This document shows positions 37,164 to 45,557 of a stretch of 64,000 bases of DNA, piece after piece. The stretch covers positions 160,727 to 224,726 of the forward strand of contig NZ_BLRL01000007.1 of NCBI RefSeq assembly GCF_015082335.1. The letters run 5' to 3'. The translations under genes were made by a program, and so were the position numbers. Origin of the DNA: Moritella sp. F3. Lineage in GTDB: Bacteria > Pseudomonadota > Gammaproteobacteria > Enterobacterales > Moritellaceae. A model generated the notes under the pieces. The model was not told the origin of the DNA. It ran no database searches and saw only the letters and a list, made by a program, of their open reading frames with translations. Position 1 is the first letter of the stretch. Each line of letters starts with the position of its first letter.

Positions 37164-38531
37164 TTACTTAACCTCGATACCATTGATTTGTAGATAGTCC
37201 ATGAAGCGATCAATATCGCCACTCACAGATAATAATTGCGCCAGTGATTTTACGTAGTTATAACTTGCAGACAGACGTTGAACACGAATACTCGTTGCAT
37301 ATAACTGCGCATCGGCCACTTCCAGTGATGTAGATAAACCTTGGCTAAATGCTTTTTGACGCAGCACCACGGTTTCTTCTGATAAAGCTTCGCTTGAGGC
37401 TAATGAATTATATTCTTCTAACGCCTGACTCATTTCGGCATAGGTTTTTTCGACGAGAATCGATAAATCTTGCTGCATTTGCATTTGTAATAGATTGACC
37501 TGACGTACCGAACTTTTTGCAGCCACAACTTCTTGGGATGTACCAGAACGCTCTATAATCGGAATACGCACACCTACGCCAACCATCCACTCAGGTAATA
37601 GCTCGCCCGTCGCAGAATCATCGGAATATAAATTATAATTACCGTATAGCATCACCTCCGGTAAATGCTTCGCCGATGCCATGTCTACCATGCCTTTAGC
37701 TTGCTCACGTTTGGCATTGAGAATAGCAATGCCGGGATGATCGGTTAAGGTTTTACTCAAGTATGGCGTTACCGAGGTTACGCTGTTATTGACAAATAGT
37801 GGCGTAGTCGGCAGTACAGACTCTTGCTGTTTAAGCATTTTGGTTAACGCTAATTTAGCAATCTCATAATCACGTAATGATTTTTGTGCTTCAATTTGCG
37901 CCTTGTCTAACGATACCTGCGCCATCAGACGTTCAACTTTCGCTATCTGCCCTTGCTGCTCAAACTTCACCGCATGATTTAAGTGATCAGCTAGCGCATC
38001 CACCGCATCCAGACGCACTTGATAAACTTGCTCAGCTAACACGACGCCAAAGTAATACTGTACTAACTGAGTAAAAGTCGCACGCGTGGCTAAATTATAA
38101 TTACTTTGCGCTTCATCTACTTGTGCTTGGCGAATATCTTGCGCTGCAGTAATACGGCCACCCGTATACACAGGGAGCACTGCATTCAATGACGAATGGG
38201 CAAAGTTTTGATTGGTTAATGGTACGCTATTAGGAAGCATTCCAGCTATACTAGGGAAAATAGCACCTACTTTTCCTTTTACCTCAGATGTATCGACTTC
38301 TATCGGCTTATCAAAATGAGTATATGACCCTGTAATATCGACATTGGGTAAATACAGCGACTTGGCGGCATCCTGTAAAGCTTCCGAATGTTTTACTTCT
38401 TCTTTCTTTGCCTGCAGCGCATCATTTTTCTGTGCCACTTGATACCAAGCTTCAGCAAACCCAATCTCAGCAGCTTGCACATTACAACTCAATGCAATCG
38501 CAGTCATGACGCCATAAAAAACTCTTTTCAT
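37164..38531 (-). CDS. TolC-family outer-membrane channel
   Basis: Outer-membrane exit duct of a tripartite exporter. A signal peptide (MKRVFYGVMTAIALSCNVQAA) precedes two repeats of the OEP domain: AWYQVAQKNDALQAKKEEVKHSEAL and the VDITGSYTHFDKP strand in the first half, and MASAKHLPEVMLYGNYNLYS in the second, matching the TolC-style repeated barrel/helix design. 455 residues. First gene of a four-gene export operon; upstream lie two tandem 22-bp AT-rich repeats that may bind a regulator. Confidence 0.9.
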   Translation of the reverse strand: MKRVFYGVMTAIALSCNVQAAEIGFAEAWYQVAQKNDALQAKKEEVKHSEALQDAAKSLYLPNVDITGSYTHFDKPIEVDTSEVKGKVGAIFPSIAGMLPNSVPLTNQNFAHSSLNAVLPVYTGGRITAAQDIRQAQVDEAQSNYNLATRATFTQLVQYYFGVVLAEQVYQVRLDAVDALADHLNHAVKFEQQGQIAKVERLMAQVSLDKAQIEAQKSLRDYEIAKLALTKMLKQQESVLPTTPLFVNNSVTSVTPYLSKTLTDHPGIAILNAKREQAKGMVDMASAKHLPEVMLYGNYNLYSDDSATGELLPEWMVGVGVRIPIIERSGTSQEVVAAKSSVRQVNLLQMQMQQDLSILVEKTYAEMSQALEEYNSLASSEALSEETVVLRQKAFSQGLSTSLEVADAQLYATSIRVQRLSASYNYVKSLAQLLSVSGDIDRFMDYLQINGIEVK

Positions 38532-38966
38532 TGTTTATTCCTAAGATCTCGCCGTAGCCGAATACGTTATTCATATTAATATAGCAACGAACTAAGCTAT
38601 TAATATCAAATAATTAGACTATTAATATCAGATAATTAAATCGCGATGGATAATATTTACCATAACTGCACACAACGTCATGTTTATACTTTAACAGCAA
38701 CAAATAGAGCTTATACTCTAAAAGTAATGTACTAAAAACGACGAGGCATGACCAAAACCAGATGATAACGCATAAATTTAGCGATAACTACGTCAATATT
38801 AGACTAATTTTCATAACAGCTCGCTAACAAACGCGTAAACGGAGGTCTTCCCTCGGCAGGGTTTACATAATAAAAAGTGGATATTTGCATTTAATTACCA
38901 ATAGCCATGGTGTCTTATAGCTTAGGTGCGTACAATTACGCCCACGAAATAACAGAGAGAAAATCG
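38532..38966. other. Divergent tolC-like/prmA intergenic region with tandem repeats
   Basis: Holds two adjacent 22-bp repeats close to the export operon start, then about 320 bases of AT-rich DNA up to prmA. No gene recognised; an open frame upstream of prmA from 38907 is simply the in-frame extension and lacks a good start. Promoters for both directions presumably lie here. Confidence 0.6.
38597..38640. repeat. Tandem 22-bp direct repeats upstream of the export operon
   Basis: CTATTAATATCAAATAATTAGA (38597-38618) is followed with no gap by a second copy differing at two positions (38619-38640). The palindromic ATTAATAT core occurs a third time near 38574. A 22-bp period places the copies on one helix face. 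Confidence 0.7.
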
Positions 38967-39848
38967 ATGTCTTGGATCCAATTAAAAATTAATGCTAACG
39001 AAGAAACAGCTGAGAAGATAGGCAACATGCTATCAGGCGCAGGAGCAAGTGCTGTCACATTCATGGACTCACAAGATACCCCTATCTTTGAACCACTACC
39101 GGGTGAAACTCTGCTTTGGGGTGATACTGATGTAACGGGTTTGTTTGAAGCCGATAGAGACATGCAGCCAATCTTAGCTTTCTTAGCAAAAACCAAGGTA
39201 TTAGGTCCAGATTTTCGCTACAAGTTAGAAATATTAGAAGACAAAGACTGGGAACGCGAATGGATGGAAAACTTCCACCCAATGCAATTTGGCGAACGTT
39301 TATGGATCTGCCCAAGCTGGCGTCCAGTACCGGACGAAAGTGCGGTTAACGTGATGCTTGATCCAGGCTTAGCATTTGGTACCGGTACTCACCAAACAAC
39401 AGCGTTATGTCTGCAATGGCTAGATGGCCAAGACCTCGAAGGCAAAACTGTTGTCGATTTTGGTTGTGGTTCAGGTATTCTCGCAATCGCAGCGCTTAAA
39501 TTAGGCGCTAAACGTGTTATCGGTGTTGATATCGATCCGCAAGCAATTCTAGCAAGCCGTGATAACGCTGAACGTAATGGCGTTGCCGACCAAATTGAAC
39601 TGTACTTACCAGCCGACCAACCAGAAGGCATCAAAGCTGACGTTGTTGTAGCAAATATCCTAGCAGCACCGTTACGTGAACTATCAGGACTTATCGTTAG
39701 CTTCTTAAAACCGGGTGGCAAAATCGCCTTGTCAGGTATTTTGGATCACCAAGCAGCAGAATTGAACGAAATATATCGTCAGCACTGCAACATGGATGAA
39801 CCAACATTACGTGACGAATGGGCACGCTTAAACGGCGAAATCAAATAA
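38967..39848 (+). CDS. prmA: Ribosomal protein L11 methyltransferase
   Basis: Trimethylates lysines and the N-terminus of L11 with SAM. 293 residues from the ATG at 38967 (MSWIQLKIN, the family N-terminus). The N-terminal L11-recognition domain precedes the SAM-binding core [19 protein letters not shown] (about residues 160-178), VDIDPQA, and the VANILAAPL motif. In E. coli prmA follows panF and precedes dusB-fis; here dusB-fis still follows, but yhdT-panF lie 14 kb away. Confidence 0.96.
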   Translation: MSWIQLKINANEETAEKIGNMLSGAGASAVTFMDSQDTPIFEPLPGETLLWGDTDVTGLFEADRDMQPILAFLAKTKVLGPDFRYKLEILEDKDWEREWMENFHPMQFGERLWICPSWRPVPDESAVNVMLDPGLAFGTGTHQTTALCLQWLDGQDLEGKTVVDFGCGSGILAIAALKLGAKRVIGVDIDPQAILASRDNAERNGVADQIELYLPADQPEGIKADVVVANILAAPLRELSGLIVSFLKPGGKIALSGILDHQAAELNEIYRQHCNMDEPTLRDEWARLNGEIK

Positions 39849-40174
39849 TATTACCCATACTGTTTAATCTACAGAAACAAATTTGAAAATGAGGCTTGTG
39901 TAGATTAAATAAACAGTAATCACGTAAAAAACGTGCGAACGGTAATTAATCAGGCTAAAATGCAAGCTATCTCAATTTCTCACTTAACCTTGGTGAAAAT
40001 TGAATAATAAGCAATTTAGCTCGGTTATCTGTTGTTATAATTTGATTTAGAGGTGTTTTTTTGACTATTTAATGATTTCAACTAAAAAAATATTCAATAG
40101 TCTAATTATTAACCTTTTAACTCGGGTGAAAAATGCGTAACATACGCCGCCTTAGAGCAAATGAGCCGCAACAG
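39849..40174. other. prmA-dusB intergenic region with long inverted repeat
   Basis: Contains an inverted repeat (39860-39916) and then AT-rich DNA with the presumed dusB-fis promoter. No gene is supported. The final 42 bases are in frame with dusB and could be its N-terminus if the upstream ATG at 40133 is used. Confidence 0.5.
39860..39916. repeat. Long inverted repeat downstream of prmA
   Basis: CTGTTTAATCTACA (39860-39873) pairs with TGTAGATTAA-ATAA-ACAG (39899-39916); 10 plus 4 base pairs interrupted by a small bulge, 25-nt loop. No T-run follows. Confidence 0.55.
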
Positions 40175-41140
40175 ATGAAAATAGGTCCTTATCTTCTGGA
40201 TAACCAATTATTCTTGGCTCCGATGGCTGGTGTAACCGATCGTCCTTTCCGTCAACTTTGTCGTGAATTGGGTGTGGGTATGGCCGTGTCAGAGATGCTA
40301 TCGAGTAACCCTCGAGTTTGGTCTTCAGAAAAATCGCTACAGCGCATGGATCATGCTGGCGAAACTGGTATCCGTTCTGTGCAAATAGCAGGAGCAGATC
40401 CAGCGTTGATGGCAGCAGCCGCGCAACATAATGTAAAAAATGGTGCGCAGATCATTGATATCAACATGGGTTGCCCAGCGAAAAAAGTAAATAAAAAATT
40501 CGCCGGTTCTGCATTGATGCAACACCCGGAACAAGTGAAACTGATTTTAGACGCGGTAGTAAACGCAGTCGATATCCCAGTAACACTAAAGATACGTACT
40601 GGTTGGGATCCTGAAAATCGCAACGGTGTAGAGATAGCTAGAATCGCCGAGCAAGCTGGAATTCAAGCCCTCGCGGTTCATGGTCGTACTCGCGCTTGCC
40701 TGTATAAGGGCATGGCAGAATACGACACTATAAAAGCGATTAAAGCTAGCATTAGCATTCCTGTGATCGCAAATGGTGATATTGATAGCCCAGAAAAAGC
40801 AAAACAGGTACTTGAGTATACAGGTGCAGACGGTCTGATGATCGGACGCCCAGCTCAGGGGAATCCTTGGATTTTTCGGGAAATAAATCACTATCTTAAA
40901 ACAGGTGAAAAATTACCGGTACCAACTGCTGACGAAGTTCGCCGAGTCATTTTGCAACATGTCGAAAACCTACACCAGTTTTACGGTGAGTTTAAGGGCG
41001 TTCGATTTGCGCGCAAACACGTGGGTTGGTACATACAACACCAGACTGATGGTGTTGAGTTTCGTAAAAGCTTTAATGCATTGGATAGTTCTGCGGAACA
41101 ACACCTTGCATTAATGAAATATTTTGATGATTTAAGCTAA
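40175..41140 (+). CDS. dusB: tRNA-dihydrouridine synthase B
   Basis: Reduces U17 of tRNA to dihydrouridine using FMN and NADPH. TIM-barrel features: LAPMAGVTDRPFR, SEMLSSNPRVW, the catalytic Cys in NMGCPAKKVNKKFAGSAL, the HGRTRACLYKG segment and ANGDIDSPEKA, with GADGLMIGRPAQGNPW near the flavin phosphate. The Met at 40175 gives 321 residues, the E. coli length, and matches the conserved MxIG start. An ATG at 40133 (14 residues longer, GGGTGA upstream) remains possible. It is 15 bp upstream of fis, the conserved dusB-fis operon. Confidence 0.95.
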   Translation: MKIGPYLLDNQLFLAPMAGVTDRPFRQLCRELGVGMAVSEMLSSNPRVWSSEKSLQRMDHAGETGIRSVQIAGADPALMAAAAQHNVKNGAQIIDINMGCPAKKVNKKFAGSALMQHPEQVKLILDAVVNAVDIPVTLKIRTGWDPENRNGVEIARIAEQAGIQALAVHGRTRACLYKGMAEYDTIKAIKASISIPVIANGDIDSPEKAKQVLEYTGADGLMIGRPAQGNPWIFREINHYLKTGEKLPVPTADEVRRVILQHVENLHQFYGEFKGVRFARKHVGWYIQHQTDGVEFRKSFNALDSSAEQHLALMKYFDDLS

Positions 41141-41155
41141 CGAGAAGAGCAATAT

Positions 41156-41455
41156 ATGTTTGAACAAAATCTGGCTCCTAGTGCCTTAACAACTTCTGCA
41201 ACCGTGCAACAAGCTGAGCAAATTGTACAGAAACCATTACGTGATTCTGTCCAACAAGCACTACGAAATTACCTTGCACAATTAAATGGCCAAGACGTAG
41301 AAAACCTTTATGACTTGGTATTAGCAGAAGTTGAAGCGCCAATGCTAGATATCATTATGCAGTATACACGCGGTAACCAAACCCGTGCAGCTGTGATGAT
41401 GGGCATCAACCGTGGTACTCTTCGGAAGAAACTAAAACGTTACGGCATGAACTAA
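41156..41455 (+). CDS. fis: Nucleoid-associated DNA-bending protein Fis
   Basis: Homodimeric nucleoid protein that bends DNA, activates rRNA promoters and assists site-specific inversion. 99 residues against 98 in E. coli. The C-terminal helix-turn-helix [27 protein letters not shown] is essentially identical to the enterobacterial one. The N-terminal beta-hairpin region (about 1-25) is more variable, as usual. Co-transcribed with dusB and closed by a very strong terminator. Confidence 0.98.
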   Translation: MFEQNLAPSALTTSATVQQAEQIVQKPLRDSVQQALRNYLAQLNGQDVENLYDLVLAEVEAPMLDIIMQYTRGNQTRAAVMMGINRGTLRKKLKRYGMN

Positions 41456-41485
41456 ACTTCATTGTCTTAATGTTATATAACAAAA

Positions 41486-41519
41486 AGCCAGTCCTGAACT
41501 ATCAGGACTGGCTTTTTTT
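41486..41519 (+). terminator. Terminator of dusB-fis
   Basis: AGCCAGTCCTGA / TCAGGACTGGCT, perfect 12-bp stem (41486-41497, 41502-41513), 4-nt loop, followed by seven T. Confidence 0.95.
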
Positions 41520-41570
41520 ATACTCTAAATATCCCTGTAACGCTCTGGGGTAAATTATAATAAGGTTACA

Positions 41571-42569
41571 TTATAATTCCGGCGTTAATACTTGATACAC
41601 ATAACCAGGTAACTCGGCATTGAGCTTAACCGCAAGTCGCTGTTCCAACAATTGCTCGCTTTGTGCCGAGATCTTAAATGGCCAGCGTTTATTGGCAATA
41701 CTCTTATCGCCATCCATGACATTTAAGACAATATTACCACGTAACCAATACCACGCCTGACGTTGCTCTACTACGCCTTTATCCAAGGTTAATACCAATT
41801 TGTATTGGCTATCCTCTTTAAGCTGTACGCCCACTTCAGCGGCGCCGCTTTGCAAAGATAACAAGGCTTGCTCATCCGTTGCTGACGTCGCAAACGATAA
41901 TGCCGCTAAGCGTGTTTTAATCATCTGCGTTAAGGTTTCTACCGAATACGCCACATTGACATCGTTGCCAGTCACGACACGTAGATTATTATTGTCATTT
42001 AAGCGCGTGATTTGACGCTCACGGGCACTTTCTAATGCACTAAGGGCAATCAGTGGATTCGGTGCTTGTTGCTCTGCATACTTCACTGCGGCGCTAGTTT
42101 GTTCGTCCGCGGCACGTATTGATTGCATGAACAGCGCTGCAGCAGGAGCCTTCTTCATCACGGCGAGACTAGACTGTTGCCCCGTCACCGGATCTTGCCA
42201 GCGTTCTACAATACTAGTGCCCTGTAGCACTTGCTGAGCCTGGGTATTAACAAATCGCGATAAGGTTTGCTTGTTATCAACCTGACGAATAGTCTTGCCA
42301 CTGACATTGCTCTGACTAATATTGGCTTCGCTAAAATCAATGCTTTCATCGGCAATCGAGACTTCGAATATCTTGGCTAAATTAGCTAATGCGCGGTTAT
42401 CGGCCACACTGGCTGTTTTAGCTTGACCAGAGGCCGTCAAATAGATATTTTGAGGATAACTAGCATCTGCACCATCAAGCCAAGTTGGGCGCTCTGGCGT
42501 GCTACTACAAGCACTCAGAAAAATGGCTGCGGCAGAAATGATACTGGTGGAAAATAATTTATTGATCAT
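41571..42569 (-). CDS. LPP20-family lipoprotein
   Basis: Predicted lipid-anchored envelope protein; no biochemical role assigned. Signal peptide with lipobox LSAC (Cys about 21). 332 residues. The pattern PTWLDGADASYPQNIYLTASGQAKTASVADNRALANLAKIFEV, read as a W-x-x-G start followed by an A-D-N-R-A-x-A-x-L-A helix, is typical of the LPP20 domain found in Vibrio/Shewanella lipoproteins; the C-terminal half is mixed alpha/beta. It is the last gene of a four-lipoprotein cluster including LpoB, on the same strand, 89 bp behind the COG3014-type gene. Confidence 0.75.
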   Translation of the reverse strand: MINKLFSTSIISAAAIFLSACSSTPERPTWLDGADASYPQNIYLTASGQAKTASVADNRALANLAKIFEVSIADESIDFSEANISQSNVSGKTIRQVDNKQTLSRFVNTQAQQVLQGTSIVERWQDPVTGQQSSLAVMKKAPAAALFMQSIRAADEQTSAAVKYAEQQAPNPLIALSALESARERQITRLNDNNNLRVVTGNDVNVAYSVETLTQMIKTRLAALSFATSATDEQALLSLQSGAAEVGVQLKEDSQYKLVLTLDKGVVEQRQAWYWLRGNIVLNVMDGDKSIANKRWPFKISAQSEQLLEQRLAVKLNAELPGYVYQVLTPEL

Positions 42570-42658
42570 GTTGTCGAGTCCTGTAACAAACGAATAATGA
42601 TGTACCAGACCCCATCTGCGATTTACAATGAATCCTGGCAGTCATCAATAATTAAAGT

Positions 42659-44206
42659 TTAAGGTGATAATGTGTAATAAGCTTTTTTAGCCGCACTCGA
42701 ATAAAACAGTAACATGGTGTTCCCGGGTTTTAACACCAAAGGTGCAGTACCAACAGTAGTGACTAGAGAATTACCGATATTGCTCATCGCGACGGAATCA
42801 GAGGTCAATGCATCTACGACAATCCCATCTGCCTGCGCTGTTTTCGACGGGGGTAAACTCAAGCCGTTATCCGTTTCACTCGCCTTATCCACCTCATTAT
42901 TAATACTTGCGGTCGCATTGACTAATTCAAGCGGCACTTGCTCAGGTGCTAGTAACCTTGGAGCCACAGGCGCTATATCAGTAACAGGCACTGTATCAGT
43001 CACAGAGAGTCCCTGCGTTAACGTCGGTTGCTGTAAGTAATACGTTCCTGCATCCAATGCCACACGTTGTACTTGAATACTCGCTGGTAACATATTCCAA
43101 CTACGTACATCAGCCATTTCACTGATCATACTGGTAAGATTCAATAACAAGGTCGCTAATCCGTCCTCATCCTTTTTCTTCACTTCATGTAATGCGGTTT
43201 GTTTGATAATAACTCGCGCTAATGCTGCAGCGTAAATTGCAGCTGATTCAGCATCAAGATCAGCACGAGCTAATAAATTTACATCATCAAAGATTTCAGT
43301 TTCAGCGGTTTTACCTAACACTGTAAAACGCCAAGGCGTAGGCTTGACATATTTTTCAGCATAATAAGGTAATGCCAACGAAATGTTATAACCCAGACTT
43401 GGTTCATAAATGCTTAAGTAGCGCTGCTGTTTCGCTGATACCACCCCGCCCCAATACACTAATACAAGCTGGCTTTGATTTCGATCCGGTGCTTTTACGT
43501 CTCGACCAAACTCTTTGGCTAGTTGTTCATGTTCAGATCTAAGCCCCAACTGCTTCGACGCCAGTAATAAGCTGTCTTGCAATACACTGGGAATAGATAC
43601 TTTACTGGTTTGCATTATTTGATAAGCTTGACGATAGCTGATCATGGCGTTATCGGTTTCATCACCAAGCTCATACACCAAACCACCCAAATAATAGCTG
43701 CTTGATACGAATCCTGACAGCCCGTTATCCGGTAAGCTTTTGGCCAGTTCTTGCATTTGTAATACTTCAACCCGCGCACCATCAAGATCATCTTCCATCA
43801 AGTAAGAGAGGATCAGCAATTGCTGTAATAACATCCGCTCACTGGCGGTACTGGTATAACTGCGTAGGGTTTCATTGACCGTAACCGCACCAATATTTTC
43901 GCTAACACTTAACGCCTGCAGTTGGGCTATTTCCGCTTTCGCAGCCTGCAATTCATTAATGCCACCAGCAAAATCACCGTTCACAGCGCGCAATAAACCG
44001 AGTGTGAGTTTATATTGGGCGAGATCACGCTCTGGATACTCCCGTTGCGCAACTTCAGTCAATACTTGACTCGCATTGCCATTATCTAATGTTTGAGCCA
44101 AATCATTAAGCTGATGCTGTTGCATTGAACAACCTTGCAACAAACTAAACCCAATAACAGCGAGATAACGACGCGAACGTAAAAATGTTAATACAGCTTT
44201 CATCAC
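42659..44206 (-). CDS. COG3014-like lipoprotein of unknown function
   Basis: 515-residue predicted lipoprotein with a lipobox ending LLQGC (about residue 26). The N-terminal half is alpha-helical and tetratricopeptide-like (LGLLRAVNGDFAGGINELQAAKAEIAQL, then MISYRQAYQIMQ). The middle has a beta-rich domain starting QLVLVYWGGVVSAKQQRYLS, and the C-terminus contains a Thr/Val/Pro-rich low-complexity stretch (about 405-475). I recognise the type from its consistent neighbours LpoB and LPP20 proteins, not from a known activity. It lies 6 bp behind lpoB and is certainly co-transcribed. Confidence 0.7.
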   Translation of the reverse strand: MMKAVLTFLRSRRYLAVIGFSLLQGCSMQQHQLNDLAQTLDNGNASQVLTEVAQREYPERDLAQYKLTLGLLRAVNGDFAGGINELQAAKAEIAQLQALSVSENIGAVTVNETLRSYTSTASERMLLQQLLILSYLMEDDLDGARVEVLQMQELAKSLPDNGLSGFVSSSYYLGGLVYELGDETDNAMISYRQAYQIMQTSKVSIPSVLQDSLLLASKQLGLRSEHEQLAKEFGRDVKAPDRNQSQLVLVYWGGVVSAKQQRYLSIYEPSLGYNISLALPYYAEKYVKPTPWRFTVLGKTAETEIFDDVNLLARADLDAESAAIYAAALARVIIKQTALHEVKKKDEDGLATLLLNLTSMISEMADVRSWNMLPASIQVQRVALDAGTYYLQQPTLTQGLSVTDTVPVTDIAPVAPRLLAPEQVPLELVNATASINNEVDKASETDNGLSLPPSKTAQADGIVVDALTSDSVAMSNIGNSLVTTVGTAPLVLKPGNTMLLFYSSAAKKAYYTLSP

Positions 44207-44212
44207 AACCTA

Positions 44213-44815
44213 TTAATAACGCAGTTTACCGTTAGACACTAATTTCTTCAGTTTCTTCTGACCGACCCATACTTTGCGGTTATCCGCTAGGCTGATTAGG
44301 CTTAAATCAACTTGGTAATAACGTACTTGGTCGCTATCTGCCGTATCAATAATGGTATTGATTTGACCTTTTAAGATAAAGTCAGCACCTTGTTCATTAC
44401 CTGCAGCATTACGTGTTGATTCAGTTGAATTTAAATCTTGGTCAATACGCTCTTCACGGATCTCGGTACGCTCGTCACTTGATGCAACAAACTCAACACG
44501 CCCACTATTAATTAGCTCACGTTCCATTTCATTAACAAAGGTTTTAGTGTTGATGTGTTCATGGCTTAAGTTACGCACTGTACCGACAATCACAGCAGGT
44601 GATTTACCCGTTTTAGCGGTGAAATTGTTATACCAAGGACGCGCTAGCACATCACTGATCATTTCCTGTGCCACCATTTGTGAATCAGTATCATTCCAAG
44701 CACCGCTTAAATCGATAGTCTGACCCGCATCAACACGCTCTACCGAGGTGCTACAGCCTGTCGCTAATGTCGATACTAAGATCGAGCCTAATACTAATTT
44801 TAACAACTTATTCAT
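44213..44815 (-). CDS. lpoB: LpoB-like penicillin-binding protein activator lipoprotein
   Basis: Outer-membrane lipoprotein; E. coli LpoB reaches through peptidoglycan to stimulate PBP1b. 200 residues with lipobox LATGC (Cys21). Core features of the LpoB fold: IDLSGAWNDTDSQMVAQEMISDVL, then PAVIVGTVRNLSHEHINTKTFVNEMERELINSGRVEFV, and the C-terminal YYQVDLSLISLADNRKVWVGQKKLKK. The disordered Pro-rich linker of E. coli LpoB is short or absent here, so partner and reach may differ. GAAGGA ribosome site. Second gene of the lipoprotein cluster. Confidence 0.85.
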   Translation of the reverse strand: MNKLLKLVLGSILVSTLATGCSTSVERVDAGQTIDLSGAWNDTDSQMVAQEMISDVLARPWYNNFTAKTGKSPAVIVGTVRNLSHEHINTKTFVNEMERELINSGRVEFVASSDERTEIREERIDQDLNSTESTRNAAGNEQGADFILKGQINTIIDTADSDQVRYYQVDLSLISLADNRKVWVGQKKLKKLVSNGKLRY

Positions 44816-44873
44816 TCATCATTTCCTTCTAAATTTAACAACTTTCAATTCATTTATGCCTAAATTAAGGCGA

Positions 44874-45365
44874 TTACTGTTGTGGCGCTAATGCAGTCGC
44901 ACGCTTAATAGCAGCGTCAAGATCAGACAAATCTAACTCAGCAAAAGAATAAATATCGCCATTGTCAGTGTTTCTCCAACGACCGATAATCTTGACACCA
45001 TTCAATGCTAATTTAGTTTTCGCTTTAATTTCACGTTCTACATTGGCACTCACTTCACCATTTGATGCCGCCGTGTAATCAGCCTGCATCGCATCAACAG
45101 ACGTTGCTAGAATACGCGCAACTTCAGCACGCGCGCGATTATCAGCAACAGACTTTTGTAATGATTCGTCAGCGATGCCATTTGACATGCCTACACCGTG
45201 TAATAAACGCCCAGAATCGTCATCAACGGTTTGAGTGCCGATATTTACCCAATCCGGTGCGCCACTAATATCCAAATCACTATCAATGCTAGTTTGGCTC
45301 GAACATGCTGATAATAAAGCCATTATACCCGCTGCCACAGTTACTTTTAATGCTGTTGCTCTCAT
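44874..45365 (-). CDS. Small LPP20-type lipoprotein
   Basis: 163 residues with lipobox LLSAC (Cys about 21). APDWVNIGTQTV, GRLLHGVGMSNGIADESLQKSVADNRARAEVARIL and the GVKIIGRWRNTDNGDIYSFAELDL C-terminus match LPP20-domain proteins. The two LPP20 proteins of this cluster bracket LpoB and the COG3014-type protein. AGGGATAGG ribosome site. First gene of the cluster; function unknown, an envelope role is inferred from lipidation and LpoB. Confidence 0.75.
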   Translation of the reverse strand: MRATALKVTVAAGIMALLSACSSQTSIDSDLDISGAPDWVNIGTQTVDDDSGRLLHGVGMSNGIADESLQKSVADNRARAEVARILATSVDAMQADYTAASNGEVSANVEREIKAKTKLALNGVKIIGRWRNTDNGDIYSFAELDLSDLDAAIKRATALAPQQ

Positions 45366-45462
45366 AATTAACCTATCCCTAAAAAGTGTTAATATAATAT
45401 ATCGTATTATAATTCAAAATAGTATATTGCCAAATATGCTCGTGCCACCTAATCGCAGTTAT

Positions 45463-45496
45463 AAAAAAACCAGACTACCTACCGATAGTCTGGTTT
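45463..45496 (-). terminator. Terminator of tsaD
   Basis: On the minus strand AAACCAGACTA / TAGTCTGGTTT (11-bp perfect stem, 8-nt loop) followed by a T-run; about 60 bp beyond the tsaD stop. Confidence 0.9.
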
Positions 45497-45557
45497 ATCT
45501 TGTTCACATTTACCCATATTGGTAGATATGACAACTAAAAAATCAAATAGTTATGAC

